DNA of 42,016 nucleotides from Candidatus Omnitrophota bacterium (GCA_016867005.1 VGKM01000002.1:1-42016), one strand, 5' to 3'; shown: positions 1 through 7,868, counted from the first letter of the stretch. Numbers and translations are program-made. Notes: generated by a model not told the origin, from the letters alone.

Positions 1-22
1 CATTTTGCTTGCCGCAAAAATT

Positions 23-98
23 TGGTGGACCTGAGCGGATTCGAACCGCTGACCCTCTCGTTGCGAACGAGATGCTCTCCCAGCTGAGCCACAGGCCC
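23..98 (-). tRNA. tRNA-Ala, anticodon CGC
   Basis: A complete 76-base cloverleaf can be folded on the minus strand. The seven-pair acceptor stem holds a G3:U70 wobble pair, the main identity element for alanyl-tRNA synthetase. The anticodon stem has five pairs and its loop reads TTCGCAA, so the anticodon is CGC and the codon read is GCG. The T arm contains GGTTCGAATCC. The discriminator base is A and the CCA tail is encoded in the genome. A promoter-like sequence lies just upstream. Amino-acid assignment is secure because anticodon and G3:U70 agree. Confidence 0.97.
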
Positions 99-120
99 AA
101 AACAATTAAAAAGTTGATAT

Positions 121-129
121 ATTATAACA
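121..129 (-). promoter_or_regulatory. Extended -10 promoter for tRNA-Ala
   Basis: The minus strand reads TGTTATAAT, a perfect TATAAT preceded by the TG of an extended -10 element. No good -35 hexamer stands 16-18 bases upstream. Transcription would start near 114, giving a leader of about 16 bases before the tRNA at 98. The tRNA would thus be uncoupled from the prepilin genes upstream of it. Confidence 0.5.
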
Positions 130-167
130 TTAATTCTCGGAAGGATAAACAAAAACTAGAGGTATTG

Positions 168-758
168 TTATTTAAAAGCAGTAGTATAAGTAAGAAAGCG
201 GCTTTTCAGGGTGACTTCCGGATTATCCGTGCTTACCGCAGAAGCAGGGTTATAGCGGGCGACTAAAGCAACTTCCAGCTTTGACGCGCTATCGGTAATA
301 AAAATATTAAAACCCTGAGTAGGATGAGTTGGGATGGCTCCGAAACGGACCCCTGAAACTATCCTATTAGATAAAACCTCGCCTGCCGGACAGGCCGGAG
401 AACCTGCCCCTACCGGAGTACAGCTAAAATTAAGCGTATTGCCGGCCAGCCTGTAATTAAAAAATAAATCATCGGTAAAAATTCCTGGAGTCGCTATGGC
501 ATTCGTATCTATGCGGACACGAAAACCGTCAGCAAGGGCCTGCATGGGCGGATTATTCACATCCCCTACCGCGCTCTGGACCCTCTTAGCGATATGCGAA
601 AGCAGAAAAGAAACTTCATTCTGGACTTTTGCGCGCCTGTCGGCATTAATAGTATGAAAACGGCCGAAGTTTTCTATGCTGGCGAAAGTCAGCACTACAA
701 CGCCTAATAAAACCATTGCTATTAGTAGTTCAAGGAGGGTGACACTTTTTTTTGACAT
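168..758 (-). CDS. Prepilin-like protein, PilW/GspJ-type minor pilin
   Basis: A 196-aa protein with a class III (type IV pilin) signal. The short basic leader MSKKS is followed by VTLLE and a hydrophobic helix to about residue 28, with the conserved Glu at mature position 5. Prepilin peptidase would cut after Ser5, not the usual Gly. The C-terminal part has an exposed Cys pair near residues 113-123, and regions resembling PilW/GspJ minor pilins that help start fibre assembly. It is the last gene of the prepilin operon, three bases after the preceding prepilin gene. The prepilin class is clear; the PilW label rests on size, order and general similarity. A small GC-rich palindrome falls in the coding region at 381-395. 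Confidence 0.85.
   Translation of the reverse strand: MSKKSVTLLELLIAMVLLGVVVLTFASIENFGRFHTINADRRAKVQNEVSFLLSHIAKRVQSAVGDVNNPPMQALADGFRVRIDTNAIATPGIFTDDLFFNYRLAGNTLNFSCTPVGAGSPACPAGEVLSNRIVSGVRFGAIPTHPTQGFNIFITDSASKLEVALVARYNPASAVSTDNPEVTLKSRFLTYTTAFK
381..395. repeat. Short GCCTG/CAGGC palindrome within a prepilin gene
   Basis: Five-base arms GCCTG and CAGGC flank CCGGA. The core resembles the 20-base CCTGCCTG palindromes at 30538 and 36904, but the match is short, so membership of that family is only possible. It encodes part of the segment between the two C-terminal cysteines and the VLSN stretch. Confidence 0.35.
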
Positions 759-761
759 GGA

Positions 762-1199
762 TTATTGCGGCTCGTTCCAGGTGATAGTAGTTATTATTTT
801 CCGGATATTGGCCGTACTTGGATGGTTCATCACTTCGTATTTTGCGCTATACTCTACCCCGCCCATTATCCTGTCAGCCAACGGAGGGCAAAAAGGCTGC
901 TGTATATGCCCGCCTACGCTATCGCAATATCGGGCAACAGCCTGTTGCGTCAGGGGATTATTGGGCCTGTTCCATCCGTTATCAGCCCCGTTAATAAGTT
1001 CATTCTGAGAAACATAATTTTGAAACGGGTTCATGAATAATTGCCCCAACTGACCGCCTACCATACGATACCGCGCATGAGAAATATACTTCTTCCCGGC
1101 AGCGAAAATCCCGCTTAAGCCGATCACGGTAATAGCGATAATAATACTGGCAATGACGATTTCTAATATTGTAAAAGCCCTGTTATTTTTCATCAGCAT
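762..1199 (-). CDS. Prepilin-like protein, PilV/GspI-type minor pilin
   Basis: A 145-aa prepilin: the leader MLMKNNRA precedes FTILE and a 22-residue hydrophobic helix, with Glu at mature position 5. The predicted cleavage follows Ala8 rather than Gly. The body contains a cysteine pair (YCDS and PFCPP) typical of minor pilins held by a disulfide. The start is odd: the ATG at 1199 directly follows the run of eight or nine T of a terminator-like hairpin, so no Shine-Dalgarno sequence is present for it or for the alternative Met3 at 1193. Expression may depend on read-through and reinitiation. PilV-like assignment is by size and position. Confidence 0.83.
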   Translation of the reverse strand: MLMKNNRAFTILEIVIASIIIAITVIGLSGIFAAGKKYISHARYRMVGGQLGQLFMNPFQNYVSQNELINGADNGWNRPNNPLTQQAVARYCDSVGGHIQQPFCPPLADRIMGGVEYSAKYEVMNHPSTANIRKIITTITWNEPQ

Positions 1200-1241
1200 A
1201 AAAAAAAAGGGGTCAGGCCCGACTAATAGGGCCTGGCCCCT
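1200..1241 (-). terminator. REP-like hairpin with T tract, between prepilin genes
   Basis: On the minus strand a 13-pair stem (one G:T wobble; arms 1229-1241 and 1208-1220, 8-base loop) is followed at once by a run of T, the form of an intrinsic terminator. It stands between two prepilin genes of the same operon, 17 bases after one stop and touching the next start. The GGGGTCAGGCC-type arm looks like a dispersed REP-type palindrome; I cannot verify copy number. If it works as a terminator it lowers expression of the last two minor prepilins relative to those upstream. Confidence 0.7.
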
Positions 1242-1257
1242 GACCCTTAACTAATTT

Positions 1258-1674
1258 TTACCAACTGCATCCGCCTGAATATGGATCATCAACAGCATCC
1301 GTAATACACCAGACATTTGCAGGAGTGCTTACCCGCCTTGCCTTGGCGGAAAAATTACCTGGCCCTGTGCTTTCTATTTTATATTGCCAGTACGGATTTG
1401 CCCCTGGTATCGCCAGCTTTAAATCGTTGTTTATCGTCCCGGTAGTTGATATGGGGCTGGCCGTAGTTGACGGATAATAAAAAGCATTTTCCATGCGGTA
1501 AATTTTCTCTGCTGCGCGTATAAGAGACAAATTTGACTTTGCTTCCCTTTCCAGTGTTTTCTCTTTGAAAGGGCCGAAATTAGGCAAAGCTAAGGCAGCC
1601 AAAACGCCAACAAGGATAATTACCACGATCATTTCAAGCAAAGTTACACTTTTCCTTCTTTGTTTTTTTGGCAT
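1258..1674 (-). CDS. Type IV prepilin, PilE/GspG-like
   Basis: A 138-aa prepilin with leader MPKKQRRKS, then VTLLE and a hydrophobic helix to about residue 33; Glu is at mature position 5 and Ser occupies the -1 site. The helix is followed by a GspG/PilE-like segment (KSNLSLIRAAEKIY) and a small C-terminal domain ending in a Cys pair within WCITDAVDDPYSGGCSW, probably a disulfide-closed D-region. The DDPYSGG stretch faintly recalls the calcium loop of GspG pseudopilins. It follows the putative major pilin by 32 bases. Whether it is a second structural pilin or a minor one cannot be told from sequence alone. Confidence 0.87.
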   Translation of the reverse strand: MPKKQRRKSVTLLEMIVVIILVGVLAALALPNFGPFKEKTLEREAKSNLSLIRAAEKIYRMENAFYYPSTTASPISTTGTINNDLKLAIPGANPYWQYKIESTGPGNFSAKARRVSTPANVWCITDAVDDPYSGGCSW

Positions 1675-1706
1675 TTTCTGGCTCGCTTTTCTTAAGTTTT
1701 ATAAAA

Positions 1707-2093
1707 CTAATAACCTGGGGTGCTGCCTGTCCAGCTGCCGTCCTGGCTTAATACTAGTACGTATGCAACTGTGCTAACAGGAGGTTTTCCGCCTGCTGTG
1801 CATCTTGTAGCAGTACAAGTTCCGGTTGCAGCACAAGCATAGGAAAAATAATGAGTAGCCTGGGCACATCCTACAGGAGCTTCTACTCCCATATTTGCAA
1901 TAGTAGCAGTATAAGCACCATACTCCAAACTATATGCTCTTTCAGCTGTCCTTAATGTGCCTAATAATGCCCTTGCTTCTCCTGCGCGGCCCTTTTCAAC
2001 CATCTTTGTATACTGCGTGAACCCTAATGTTGCCAGAACACCGATGATGATAATAACAATGATTAATTCCAAAAGCGTAAAACCCCTTCTCAT
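1707..2093 (-). CDS. pilE: Type IV pilin, probable major subunit
   Basis: A 128-aa protein with a textbook prepilin signal: MRRG, cleavage after Gly4, then FTLLELIIV with Glu5 of the mature chain and a long hydrophobic helix. The rest has an ARALLGTLRTAERAYSLEYG segment common in PilE/PilA, five cysteines (positions about 76, 86, 93 and 98 clustered) and a Gly-rich end. It is first in the prepilin operon, has the strongest ribosome-binding site of the four (GGAGGAG, 4 bases before ATG), the best promoter and a structured leader. These argue that it is the most expressed, main fibre subunit. Of the four prepilins only this one has the canonical Gly at -1. Confidence 0.88.
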   Translation of the reverse strand: MRRGFTLLELIIVIIIIGVLATLGFTQYTKMVEKGRAGEARALLGTLRTAERAYSLEYGAYTATIANMGVEAPVGCAQATHYFSYACAATGTCTATRCTAGGKPPVSTVAYVLVLSQDGSWTGSTPGY

Positions 2094-2119
2094 TTACTCC
2101 TCCTTTACCCATGTAGGGT

Positions 2120-2189
2120 ACACCAGCGCATTGCCCGATGGGCACACTCGGCAATCCTTTATGCCGAGGTGCATGATAGCGCCGGGTGT
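2120..2189 (-). ncRNA. Three-way-junction leader RNA of the pilin operon
   Basis: The 5' leader of the pilin mRNA can fold into a compact three-way junction. The closing stem pairs 2185-2189 with 2120-2124 and 2179-2182 with 2126-2129 around a small internal loop. One arm, 2162-2171 with 2145-2153, has nine pairs, one bulge and an 8-base loop. The other, 2140-2144 with 2132-2136, has five pairs and a 3-base loop. The two arms abut with no linker, allowing coaxial stacking. It lies between promoter and Shine-Dalgarno. I do not recognise it as GEMM, purine or another known riboswitch. It could be a regulatory element or a repeat-derived hairpin. Confidence 0.5.
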
Positions 2190-2219
2190 CTTAGAAAAAT
2201 GTTTAATACCATTATTTTT

Positions 2220-2247
2220 ATTTTATAAACATTTAAGGATTTGTCAA
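2220..2247 (-). promoter_or_regulatory. Sigma70-type promoter for the pilin operon
   Basis: A perfect -35 TTGACA (2242-2247) is separated by 16 bases from TAAAAT (2220-2225, five of six matches). Transcription would begin near 2213, giving a leader of about 120 bases that contains the three-way junction. It sits right after the pilC stop codon, so pilins can be expressed independently of, and more strongly than, the assembly machinery. Confidence 0.72.
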
Positions 2248-2273
2248 TACCTTTTATGCTATAACAACCCCGA

Positions 2274-3512
2274 TTACCCCGAAATCTTAGAGATCTGGAA
2301 TATCGGCAAAAACATCCCGATGATCATAATGCCGATTACAAAGCCCATGAATATAAGGATTATCGGTTCAAACATTGCAGAAAAACGCGTCAAGAAAACC
2401 TCAACGAATTCCTGGTAAAAAGCATTTATTTTTTTAAACATCTGGGGAAGCTCCCCTACTTCTTCGCCGATAGAAACCATCTGGACCACCATCGGTTCAA
2501 AAAAACCGCTTCTGTCAAGCGGCACGCTTAGATTTTTTCCTGACCTCACCTCCTCTTTGATCTGGCGGATGATATCAGCCATAATAAGGTTGCCGACGCT
2601 ATGCTCGGTAATCTCCAATGAATACAAGATCGGAACGCCGCTTTCTACAAGCGTTGACATTTCCGAAGAAAACCTTTCTATTACCAGTGCCCTGAAGAAA
2701 TCGCCGAAAACAGGCAGGCTGTATTGAAATTTCTCAAATCTTTTCCTGCCAGTTTTTGTCCTGATATACTGCCTGAAAAAATAAAAAATAGCGCCGCCGC
2801 CTATAAGCATAACAAGAAAACCCTTTTTGATAAAATTACTTACATCAATAAGTATTTTTGTAAGAAAGGGCATTTCGATCTTAAAGCCCTCAAACAACTC
2901 GGCAAACGTCGGGATGATCTTGATGGTCAGAAACAAAAGCGCCCCGAAACCCGCAAACATAAGTATCGCAGGATAAATAAGGGCTGAAACGATCTTGCGC
3001 TTAAACGCCTCATTCCTTTCAAGATACCCTGCCAGGCGGCTTAAAACCATAGCCAGGTTTCCGCTTGCTTCGCCGCTTTCCACCAGGTTCACCCATAGGT
3101 CAGAAAAAACAGTAGGATGTTTTGACATAGCTTCATGCAAACTTAAGCCCGCTTCCATATCTTTTTCCAGCCTGACCAATACATTATGCAGTTTAATACT
3201 TGTTACCTGCATAGAAATAATATCCAAACTCTTTAATATAGTGACACCTGCGCCCAATAACGTAGCAAGCTGCCTGCAGAAAAGGACCAGGTCTTCGCTG
3301 GAAAGGCCGTAGTGTTTCATTTTCAGTTTTGTGCCTGCGATTTTATCGGGAGAAATGCTCGCGGATTCTTTTTGTTCGGCAGCCATGATATTCACAATAA
3401 GCAGGCCTTTAGCCTGCAGGCGGCTGATAACTTCTTCCTGGTTAAAGCCCTCTTCTGCCCCGCTTACTTTTTGCCCCTTATTGTCCCGTGCAATATAAAA
3501 AAACCGTGACAT
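2274..3512 (-). CDS. pilC: PilC/GspF inner-membrane platform protein
   Basis: A 412-aa polytopic membrane protein of the GspF/PilC family. Two homologous cytoplasmic T2SSF domains (about residues 75-198 and 278-400) alternate with three membrane helices near 179-200, 231-248 and 380-403. The typical ESGE and IGEEVGEL motifs occur after each domain core. In type IV pili this platform couples the PilB ATPase to extraction of pilins from the inner membrane. It starts two bases after pilB, with a GGGAG ribosome site inside the end of pilB, so the two are co-translated. Length is normal for the family. Confidence 0.95.
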   Translation of the reverse strand: MSRFFYIARDNKGQKVSGAEEGFNQEEVISRLQAKGLLIVNIMAAEQKESASISPDKIAGTKLKMKHYGLSSEDLVLFCRQLATLLGAGVTILKSLDIISMQVTSIKLHNVLVRLEKDMEAGLSLHEAMSKHPTVFSDLWVNLVESGEASGNLAMVLSRLAGYLERNEAFKRKIVSALIYPAILMFAGFGALLFLTIKIIPTFAELFEGFKIEMPFLTKILIDVSNFIKKGFLVMLIGGGAIFYFFRQYIRTKTGRKRFEKFQYSLPVFGDFFRALVIERFSSEMSTLVESGVPILYSLEITEHSVGNLIMADIIRQIKEEVRSGKNLSVPLDRSGFFEPMVVQMVSIGEEVGELPQMFKKINAFYQEFVEVFLTRFSAMFEPIILIFMGFVIGIMIIGMFLPIFQISKISG

Positions 3513-3514
3513 TA

Positions 3515-5233
3515 TTATTCTCCCAATGTGACTGAAAAAGCTTCTTCTAAAGAAGTGACTCCCATTTCCACTTTTTTAAGGGCTGATTCGTAAAGTGTCT
3601 GCATCCCGGCAGCCCTGGCAGCTTCCCGTATTTTTTGGAAAGAAGCACCTTGATTGATCAGGCCTTTTATTTCTTCATTAGTTGCCATGACCTCAGCGAT
3701 ACACAGCCTTCCTTTATATCCGATCTGCCCGCATTTAGGGCAGCCCTTGGGGCGATAAATCAGGTCGGTTTTTAAGTTTATATTTTTTAGCTGTTCGGCT
3801 GACGGTTCATAGGCCTCTTTACAGTCGGGGCATAATCTTCTGATCAGGCGCTGAGCAACGACTAATAAGAGAGAAGGTGCCAGAAGATACGGCTCAATGC
3901 CGATATCAATTAAACGGCTTACGGCCTGAGGCGCGTCATTTGTATGCAAGGTACTTAAAACTAAATGGCCTGTTAAGGCAGAACGAATACAGATCTGCGC
4001 GGTCTCAAGGTCTCTTACCTCGCCAACAAGCATCACATCCGGGTCCTGCCTTAAAAAAGAACGCAGTGCAGCGGCAAAAGTAAGCCCGATGTCGGGTTTA
4101 ACTTGTACCTGATTGATCCCCTCCAGTTTATATTCTACGGGGTCTTCGATAGTAATGATATTTTTTGTCGGGCTTTTTATTTCATTAAGCATTGCATATA
4201 AAGTCGTTGTCTTACCGCTTCCCGTTGGGCCGGTCAAAAACACCAAGCCATATGCGGCATTCATCGCCTTACGGAGAACTTCCAATTGCTTTGCATCAAA
4301 TCCCATCTGGTTCAGGTCAAGCACTACCGAACCCCTGTCCAGGATCCTCATGACTACTTTCTCGCCATAGATAGTGGGGATTGTAGAGATCCTTAAGTCA
4401 ACAATGCGATTTTCCAGCTTTACCGGAAATGCCCCATCTTGAGGAAGGCGTTTTTCGGCAATATCAAGTTTACTTAATATTTTTATACGGGAAATAATAG
4501 GCATGTGCAAATGTTTTGCCGGAGGAGGGATTTCAAAAAGCTTCCCGTCAATCCTGTATCTTAAGGAAATCTTGTCTTTAAACGGCTCTATATGGATATC
4601 GGATGCGCGCTCATCGATCGCCTGGCGGATGATTAGGTCTACGAGCTTGACCACAGGCGCTTCTTCAGCACGGGCGATCAGTTTATCCAGGCTCAATTCC
4701 TGGTCAGTTAACTCAACGGCTTCTGTTGCGCTTTCAAGGGAGCTGATATCATACGTATCTTTTACCGCCTTATCAAGCATGGCTGAGCGGCCATAAAATT
4801 CGTCAATTGCGCGGACTATATCTGAACGGGTGGCAACAACGGGATTAATATCGCAACCGGTTAATTTTCTTAAATTGTCGATTAATATAAGGTCCAGCGG
4901 ATCGACCATTGCTATGGTCATGGACTTGAAAGTCCGGGAAAGAGGCAGAACCAGGTTCTTTACTGCGAAATCATGCGGTATGAGCTGCTCAAGGCCCTGG
5001 CCCGAAGCCGGCTTGAGCATTCCGGTACCTAAAGAAAAATACGGGATGCCAAGCTGTTTTCCTAACACTGCCACCAGCTGGTCCTCTTTAACCACCCCAA
5101 GCTTGACCAGGACTTCGCCCAGCCTGCCGCCTTCCTGGCGCTGGACACTGATTGCTTTTTCCAATTGTGCGGGATTAAGCAGGCCTTCCTTAACAAGAAG
5201 CTCGCCTAACCGGAGATATTTCTCTTTCGGCAT
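3515..5233 (-). CDS. pilB: PilB/GspE pilus assembly ATPase with MshEN domain
   Basis: A 572-aa hexameric secretion ATPase that powers pilus extension. The N-terminus carries two 24-residue MshEN motifs (RLGxxL...G...L...Q) at residues 8-31 and 37-60 separated by exactly five residues, the known cyclic-di-GMP binding layout. The ATPase core has Walker A GPTGSGKT at 335-342, Walker B VMLVGEVRD near 400, and the His box LSTLHTNDA. Four cysteines (468, 471, 498, 501) form the CxxC-CxxC zinc site of PilB/GspE rather than PilT. Seven bases separate it from pilQ; no clear Shine-Dalgarno is seen, so translation may be coupled. Confidence 0.96.
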   Translation of the reverse strand: MPKEKYLRLGELLVKEGLLNPAQLEKAISVQRQEGGRLGEVLVKLGVVKEDQLVAVLGKQLGIPYFSLGTGMLKPASGQGLEQLIPHDFAVKNLVLPLSRTFKSMTIAMVDPLDLILIDNLRKLTGCDINPVVATRSDIVRAIDEFYGRSAMLDKAVKDTYDISSLESATEAVELTDQELSLDKLIARAEEAPVVKLVDLIIRQAIDERASDIHIEPFKDKISLRYRIDGKLFEIPPPAKHLHMPIISRIKILSKLDIAEKRLPQDGAFPVKLENRIVDLRISTIPTIYGEKVVMRILDRGSVVLDLNQMGFDAKQLEVLRKAMNAAYGLVFLTGPTGSGKTTTLYAMLNEIKSPTKNIITIEDPVEYKLEGINQVQVKPDIGLTFAAALRSFLRQDPDVMLVGEVRDLETAQICIRSALTGHLVLSTLHTNDAPQAVSRLIDIGIEPYLLAPSLLLVVAQRLIRRLCPDCKEAYEPSAEQLKNINLKTDLIYRPKGCPKCGQIGYKGRLCIAEVMATNEEIKGLINQGASFQKIREAARAAGMQTLYESALKKVEMGVTSLEEAFSVTLGE

Positions 5234-5240
5234 TATTATT

Positions 5241-6854
5241 TTATTTTAAATCAAAATTGTTGAGGCTCTTGCTAATTACTGCCTCGCGGTCGAATGAACA
5301 AACGTTGGCCTGTTCTCTTTCCGGAAAACTGAGCGGCTTTGTATCTTTGGATAAACTCGCATATTTTTCTTTGACCGCGCTGTCTTTTATTATATGCGGA
5401 GTTATGAAAACTAACAACTCTCTTTGTTGATTTTTATCGTTATCTCCGCCTTTATGCCTGAATAAACTTCCAATAAACGGGATGTCCCCCAGGAAAGGCA
5501 ATTTTGTTTCCGTATTCAATACTTCGTCGCGGATAAGGCCGCCGATAACAACGGTCTCGCCATCTCTTATCCTGACCAATGTTTTTGTGCTGCGCTCTTC
5601 CGGGTCCCTGAACGACCCTAAATTGCTGGTGATACTGCTTGCTGTCGCCTGGGCTACTTTAGGATAAATAAACATGGTAACCTCTCCTGTTTCAACATTT
5701 ATCTGGGGAGTCACCCTTAAAAGCACGCCCGTCTCTGACCTCTCTGCTTCAGCAGTAATTTCGCCTGTTGCTCCGCCTGACCCGCTGCTTGATTGCGTAA
5801 CGCCGATGGCTTCATTCGTTGCTATCCTGATTTCAGCGGTTTCGTTATTCAGAGTAAGTAAACGCGGCCTTGCTAAAAATTTTGTATCTGTCTGCGTGCG
5901 TAAAAAATCAAAAACAAGCTCTAAGCTGCCGAAGGTTATGTCTCCGGGAGTAAACTTTTGAGTAGCGCCTAATACGCTTGTAAGCCCTCCAATGCCGTCT
6001 TGAGGAGCGCGGTTTCCCATAGGAAAAGTAGTCATCCTGGAAGCACCCTCAATACCAATAGACCATTCACTGGCGCCTGTCCAGTCAAACCCGATCTTAT
6101 CTACTGTATTTTTGCTTACATCCAACATTTCGACTTCAAGCATGACTTGCGGCACAGGGATATCCAACGCGGCAATAGTTTTGCTGATTACGGCCATTCT
6201 TCTCGGAGTATCGGTAACAATCAAGCTATTTGTCCGGAAATCTTCTATTACCGAGCCATATTCGGATATCAGTTTCTTGACTGCTTTGGTTATACCGCTT
6301 TCTTCTTCAATCGCCCACTTGCCGGAAGTACTGCTATCGCTGGAGCCGGAAGAAGAACTTGAAGAGGTGCTGGATGTCGAACTGCCTCCTCCGGAAGCAA
6401 ATCCTCCTGCGGTCTGTTCTGAAGCTTTAATATTGGCGGCCATTTCCTCTTTCAAAGAAGAAGAAGAAACAGTAGCATATTTTAAATAGAATATCTGGGT
6501 CAATGTCTCGATCTGCGGCCTGCCAAGGTCCTTGACTATAAAAATATTAGAATCCCTGCTAAGTTCATAAGCAAGGTTGTTGGCTTTAAAGATCTTGTCC
6601 ATTGCTTCCTTAATAAGCACTTTATCCAGGTACAGGGTGATCTTCCGCTCCTGGACGCCTTCAGAGGAAATAAAATTCAGCCCCGACTGGACAGAAAGGA
6701 TCTTTAGAATATCCTTAAGCGGCGCGTCCTGAAAATCCATCGAAATAGTCACTTCAGGATTTTCAAATGGCAGCTCCAGGTTTGCGTTCAGTTTAAAAGG
6801 GAACAACAAAGAAAAAATAGTTAAGAATGCGAATAATCTAAAGTTTCTTTTCAT
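5241..6854 (-). CDS. pilQ: PilQ/GspD secretin, outer-membrane channel
   Basis: A 537-aa secretin. The chosen ATG at 6854 has AAGGAGGA close upstream and opens a signal peptide (MKRNFRLFAFLTIFSLLFPF); the longer frame from 6878 lacks a ribosome site. An N0/STN-like domain (about residues 33-108) is followed by an N1-type domain interrupted by a Gly/Ser-rich stretch, then the C-terminal secretin barrel ending with VIGGLIRDE and LPFLGDIPFIGSLF motifs. It lacks AMIN domains, so is shorter than proteobacterial PilQ. It forms the gate through which the fibre leaves. It overlaps the end of the pilP-like gene by 17 bases. A GspD label would be equally valid by domain alone; context favours PilQ. Confidence 0.93.
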   Translation of the reverse strand: MKRNFRLFAFLTIFSLLFPFKLNANLELPFENPEVTISMDFQDAPLKDILKILSVQSGLNFISSEGVQERKITLYLDKVLIKEAMDKIFKANNLAYELSRDSNIFIVKDLGRPQIETLTQIFYLKYATVSSSSLKEEMAANIKASEQTAGGFASGGGSSTSSTSSSSSSGSSDSSTSGKWAIEEESGITKAVKKLISEYGSVIEDFRTNSLIVTDTPRRMAVISKTIAALDIPVPQVMLEVEMLDVSKNTVDKIGFDWTGASEWSIGIEGASRMTTFPMGNRAPQDGIGGLTSVLGATQKFTPGDITFGSLELVFDFLRTQTDTKFLARPRLLTLNNETAEIRIATNEAIGVTQSSSGSGGATGEITAEAERSETGVLLRVTPQINVETGEVTMFIYPKVAQATASSITSNLGSFRDPEERSTKTLVRIRDGETVVIGGLIRDEVLNTETKLPFLGDIPFIGSLFRHKGGDNDKNQQRELLVFITPHIIKDSAVKEKYASLSKDTKPLSFPEREQANVCSFDREAVISKSLNNFDLK

Positions 6855-7323
6855 TTTCTCCTCCTTTTGGAGTATCATTTTTTTCTTTCAAGTATGCCGA
6901 AGCCGGAGATGATATTTTAAATTGCCGGCCCTCATAAAATATATCGATGCCTGACTGGCTTATGTTTATGATCCTTGCTTTTTCTATCACATCGCCGATC
7001 TTTAAAACCTTATTGTTTATAATTGCCTGCGGCTGTTGGCCGCCCCAGACTACGCCCTGGATCTTTAAATCAGGCGGATTGACTACAACATCTATTTCAG
7101 GCCCGGCGTCCTGTACAGCCGCCTTAGTACGGAACGGGTCTTTTAAATTAGACGCGTTATACTCTGCTTTTGGCCGGGTGACCGTTATTTCGGGCGGCCG
7201 CGTATCCGCTTCTATTCTTTTTATTTCTTCATATTCTGACCTTAATGAAAACGCATTGCCGGCATAATAAAAGCTGGCCGCGGCAATAAAAAAGGACAAA
7301 AGTATTTTGGGTATGTTCTTCAT
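6838..7323 (-). CDS. pilP: PilP/GspC-like inner-membrane protein
   Basis: A protein of about 161 aa with an N-terminal membrane anchor or signal (KNIPKILLSFFIAAASFYYA) and a C-terminal beta domain containing LKIQGVVWGGQQPQAIIN and KIGDVI, which match the HR-type fold shared by PilP and GspC. This domain links the inner-membrane PilMNO complex to the secretin. The ATG at 7323 is used here; a TTG at 7335, overlapping the pilO stop as TTGA, would add four residues. Neither has a good Shine-Dalgarno. The DPF motif before the beta domain is typical. Position between pilO and pilQ supports the role. Confidence 0.85.
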   Translation of the reverse strand: MKNIPKILLSFFIAAASFYYAGNAFSLRSEYEEIKRIEADTRPPEITVTRPKAEYNASNLKDPFRTKAAVQDAGPEIDVVVNPPDLKIQGVVWGGQQPQAIINNKVLKIGDVIEKARIINISQSGIDIFYEGRQFKISSPASAYLKEKNDTPKGGENEKKL

Positions 7324-7331
7324 AATTTTAA

Positions 7332-7850
7332 TCAACTCATAAATAAAACAGTCGCTACGCGCATATCAACAGACAACTTTTCTGCACCGCCGGTTTTAAT
7401 TTGATTGATAACCAGGCTCTCAACAATAAATATGCCGGGGTCGCTTTCAATCCTTGCAATGAAATTACCTATATTATGGTAAGTATCGGCAGAGATCCTA
7501 AGATCATAAGTTTGCCTGACAAAATGATCCTTCTTTTCTTCCAAACCCGGTTTTATAGAAACGATATTGACAGAAGCTAGTTTGGCGATATCCCCCAAAA
7601 TATTAAAGACATTAGCGTTCTCTTTGCTATTGATGAATTTAGCATAGGCCTCCATCTCTTTATTTACTATTTCGATTTTCTTTAATTCTTCATTTTTCTT
7701 TGATTCCGTAGCCTTGTTCTCACTCAAAACGGCCAATTCCGCATTCTGGGAATTATAGATCTTAAAAGCAATGATCAGCGCCAAGATCAAGACTCCGAAG
7801 TTCAAGGCGATTTTGTTGTATCTTTTTAGGGCCTCTCCAACATTCATCAT
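7332..7850 (-). CDS. pilO: PilO-like pilus alignment protein
   Basis: A 172-aa protein with a short cytoplasmic N-terminus, one membrane helix (about residues 15-29), a coiled-coil stretch rich in Lys and Glu (about 35-75), and a C-terminal ferredoxin-like domain, the PilO/GspM architecture. PilO pairs with PilN in the periplasm and holds PilP. Sequence identity to known PilO is low, as is usual, so the call leans on architecture and order after pilMN. GAGG lies about 11 bases before the first ATG; the second codon is also ATG. Confidence 0.85.
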   Translation of the reverse strand: MMNVGEALKRYNKIALNFGVLILALIIAFKIYNSQNAELAVLSENKATESKKNEELKKIEIVNKEMEAYAKFINSKENANVFNILGDIAKLASVNIVSIKPGLEEKKDHFVRQTYDLRISADTYHNIGNFIARIESDPGIFIVESLVINQIKTGGAEKLSVDMRVATVLFMS

Positions 7851-7868
7851 GACTGGTTTACCTCAGTT

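Noticed and set aside
9..266. Plus-strand open frame of 85 codons at the window start
   Set aside because: Its first third is the complement of tRNA-Ala (it reads GGPERIRTADPL, a known false protein) and the rest is antisense to a prepilin gene.
2094..2273. GEMM (cyclic-di-GMP) or other known riboswitch before the pilin gene
   Set aside because: A structured leader exists, but I find none of the conserved GEMM-I or GEMM-II core sequences, nor those of purine or THF switches.
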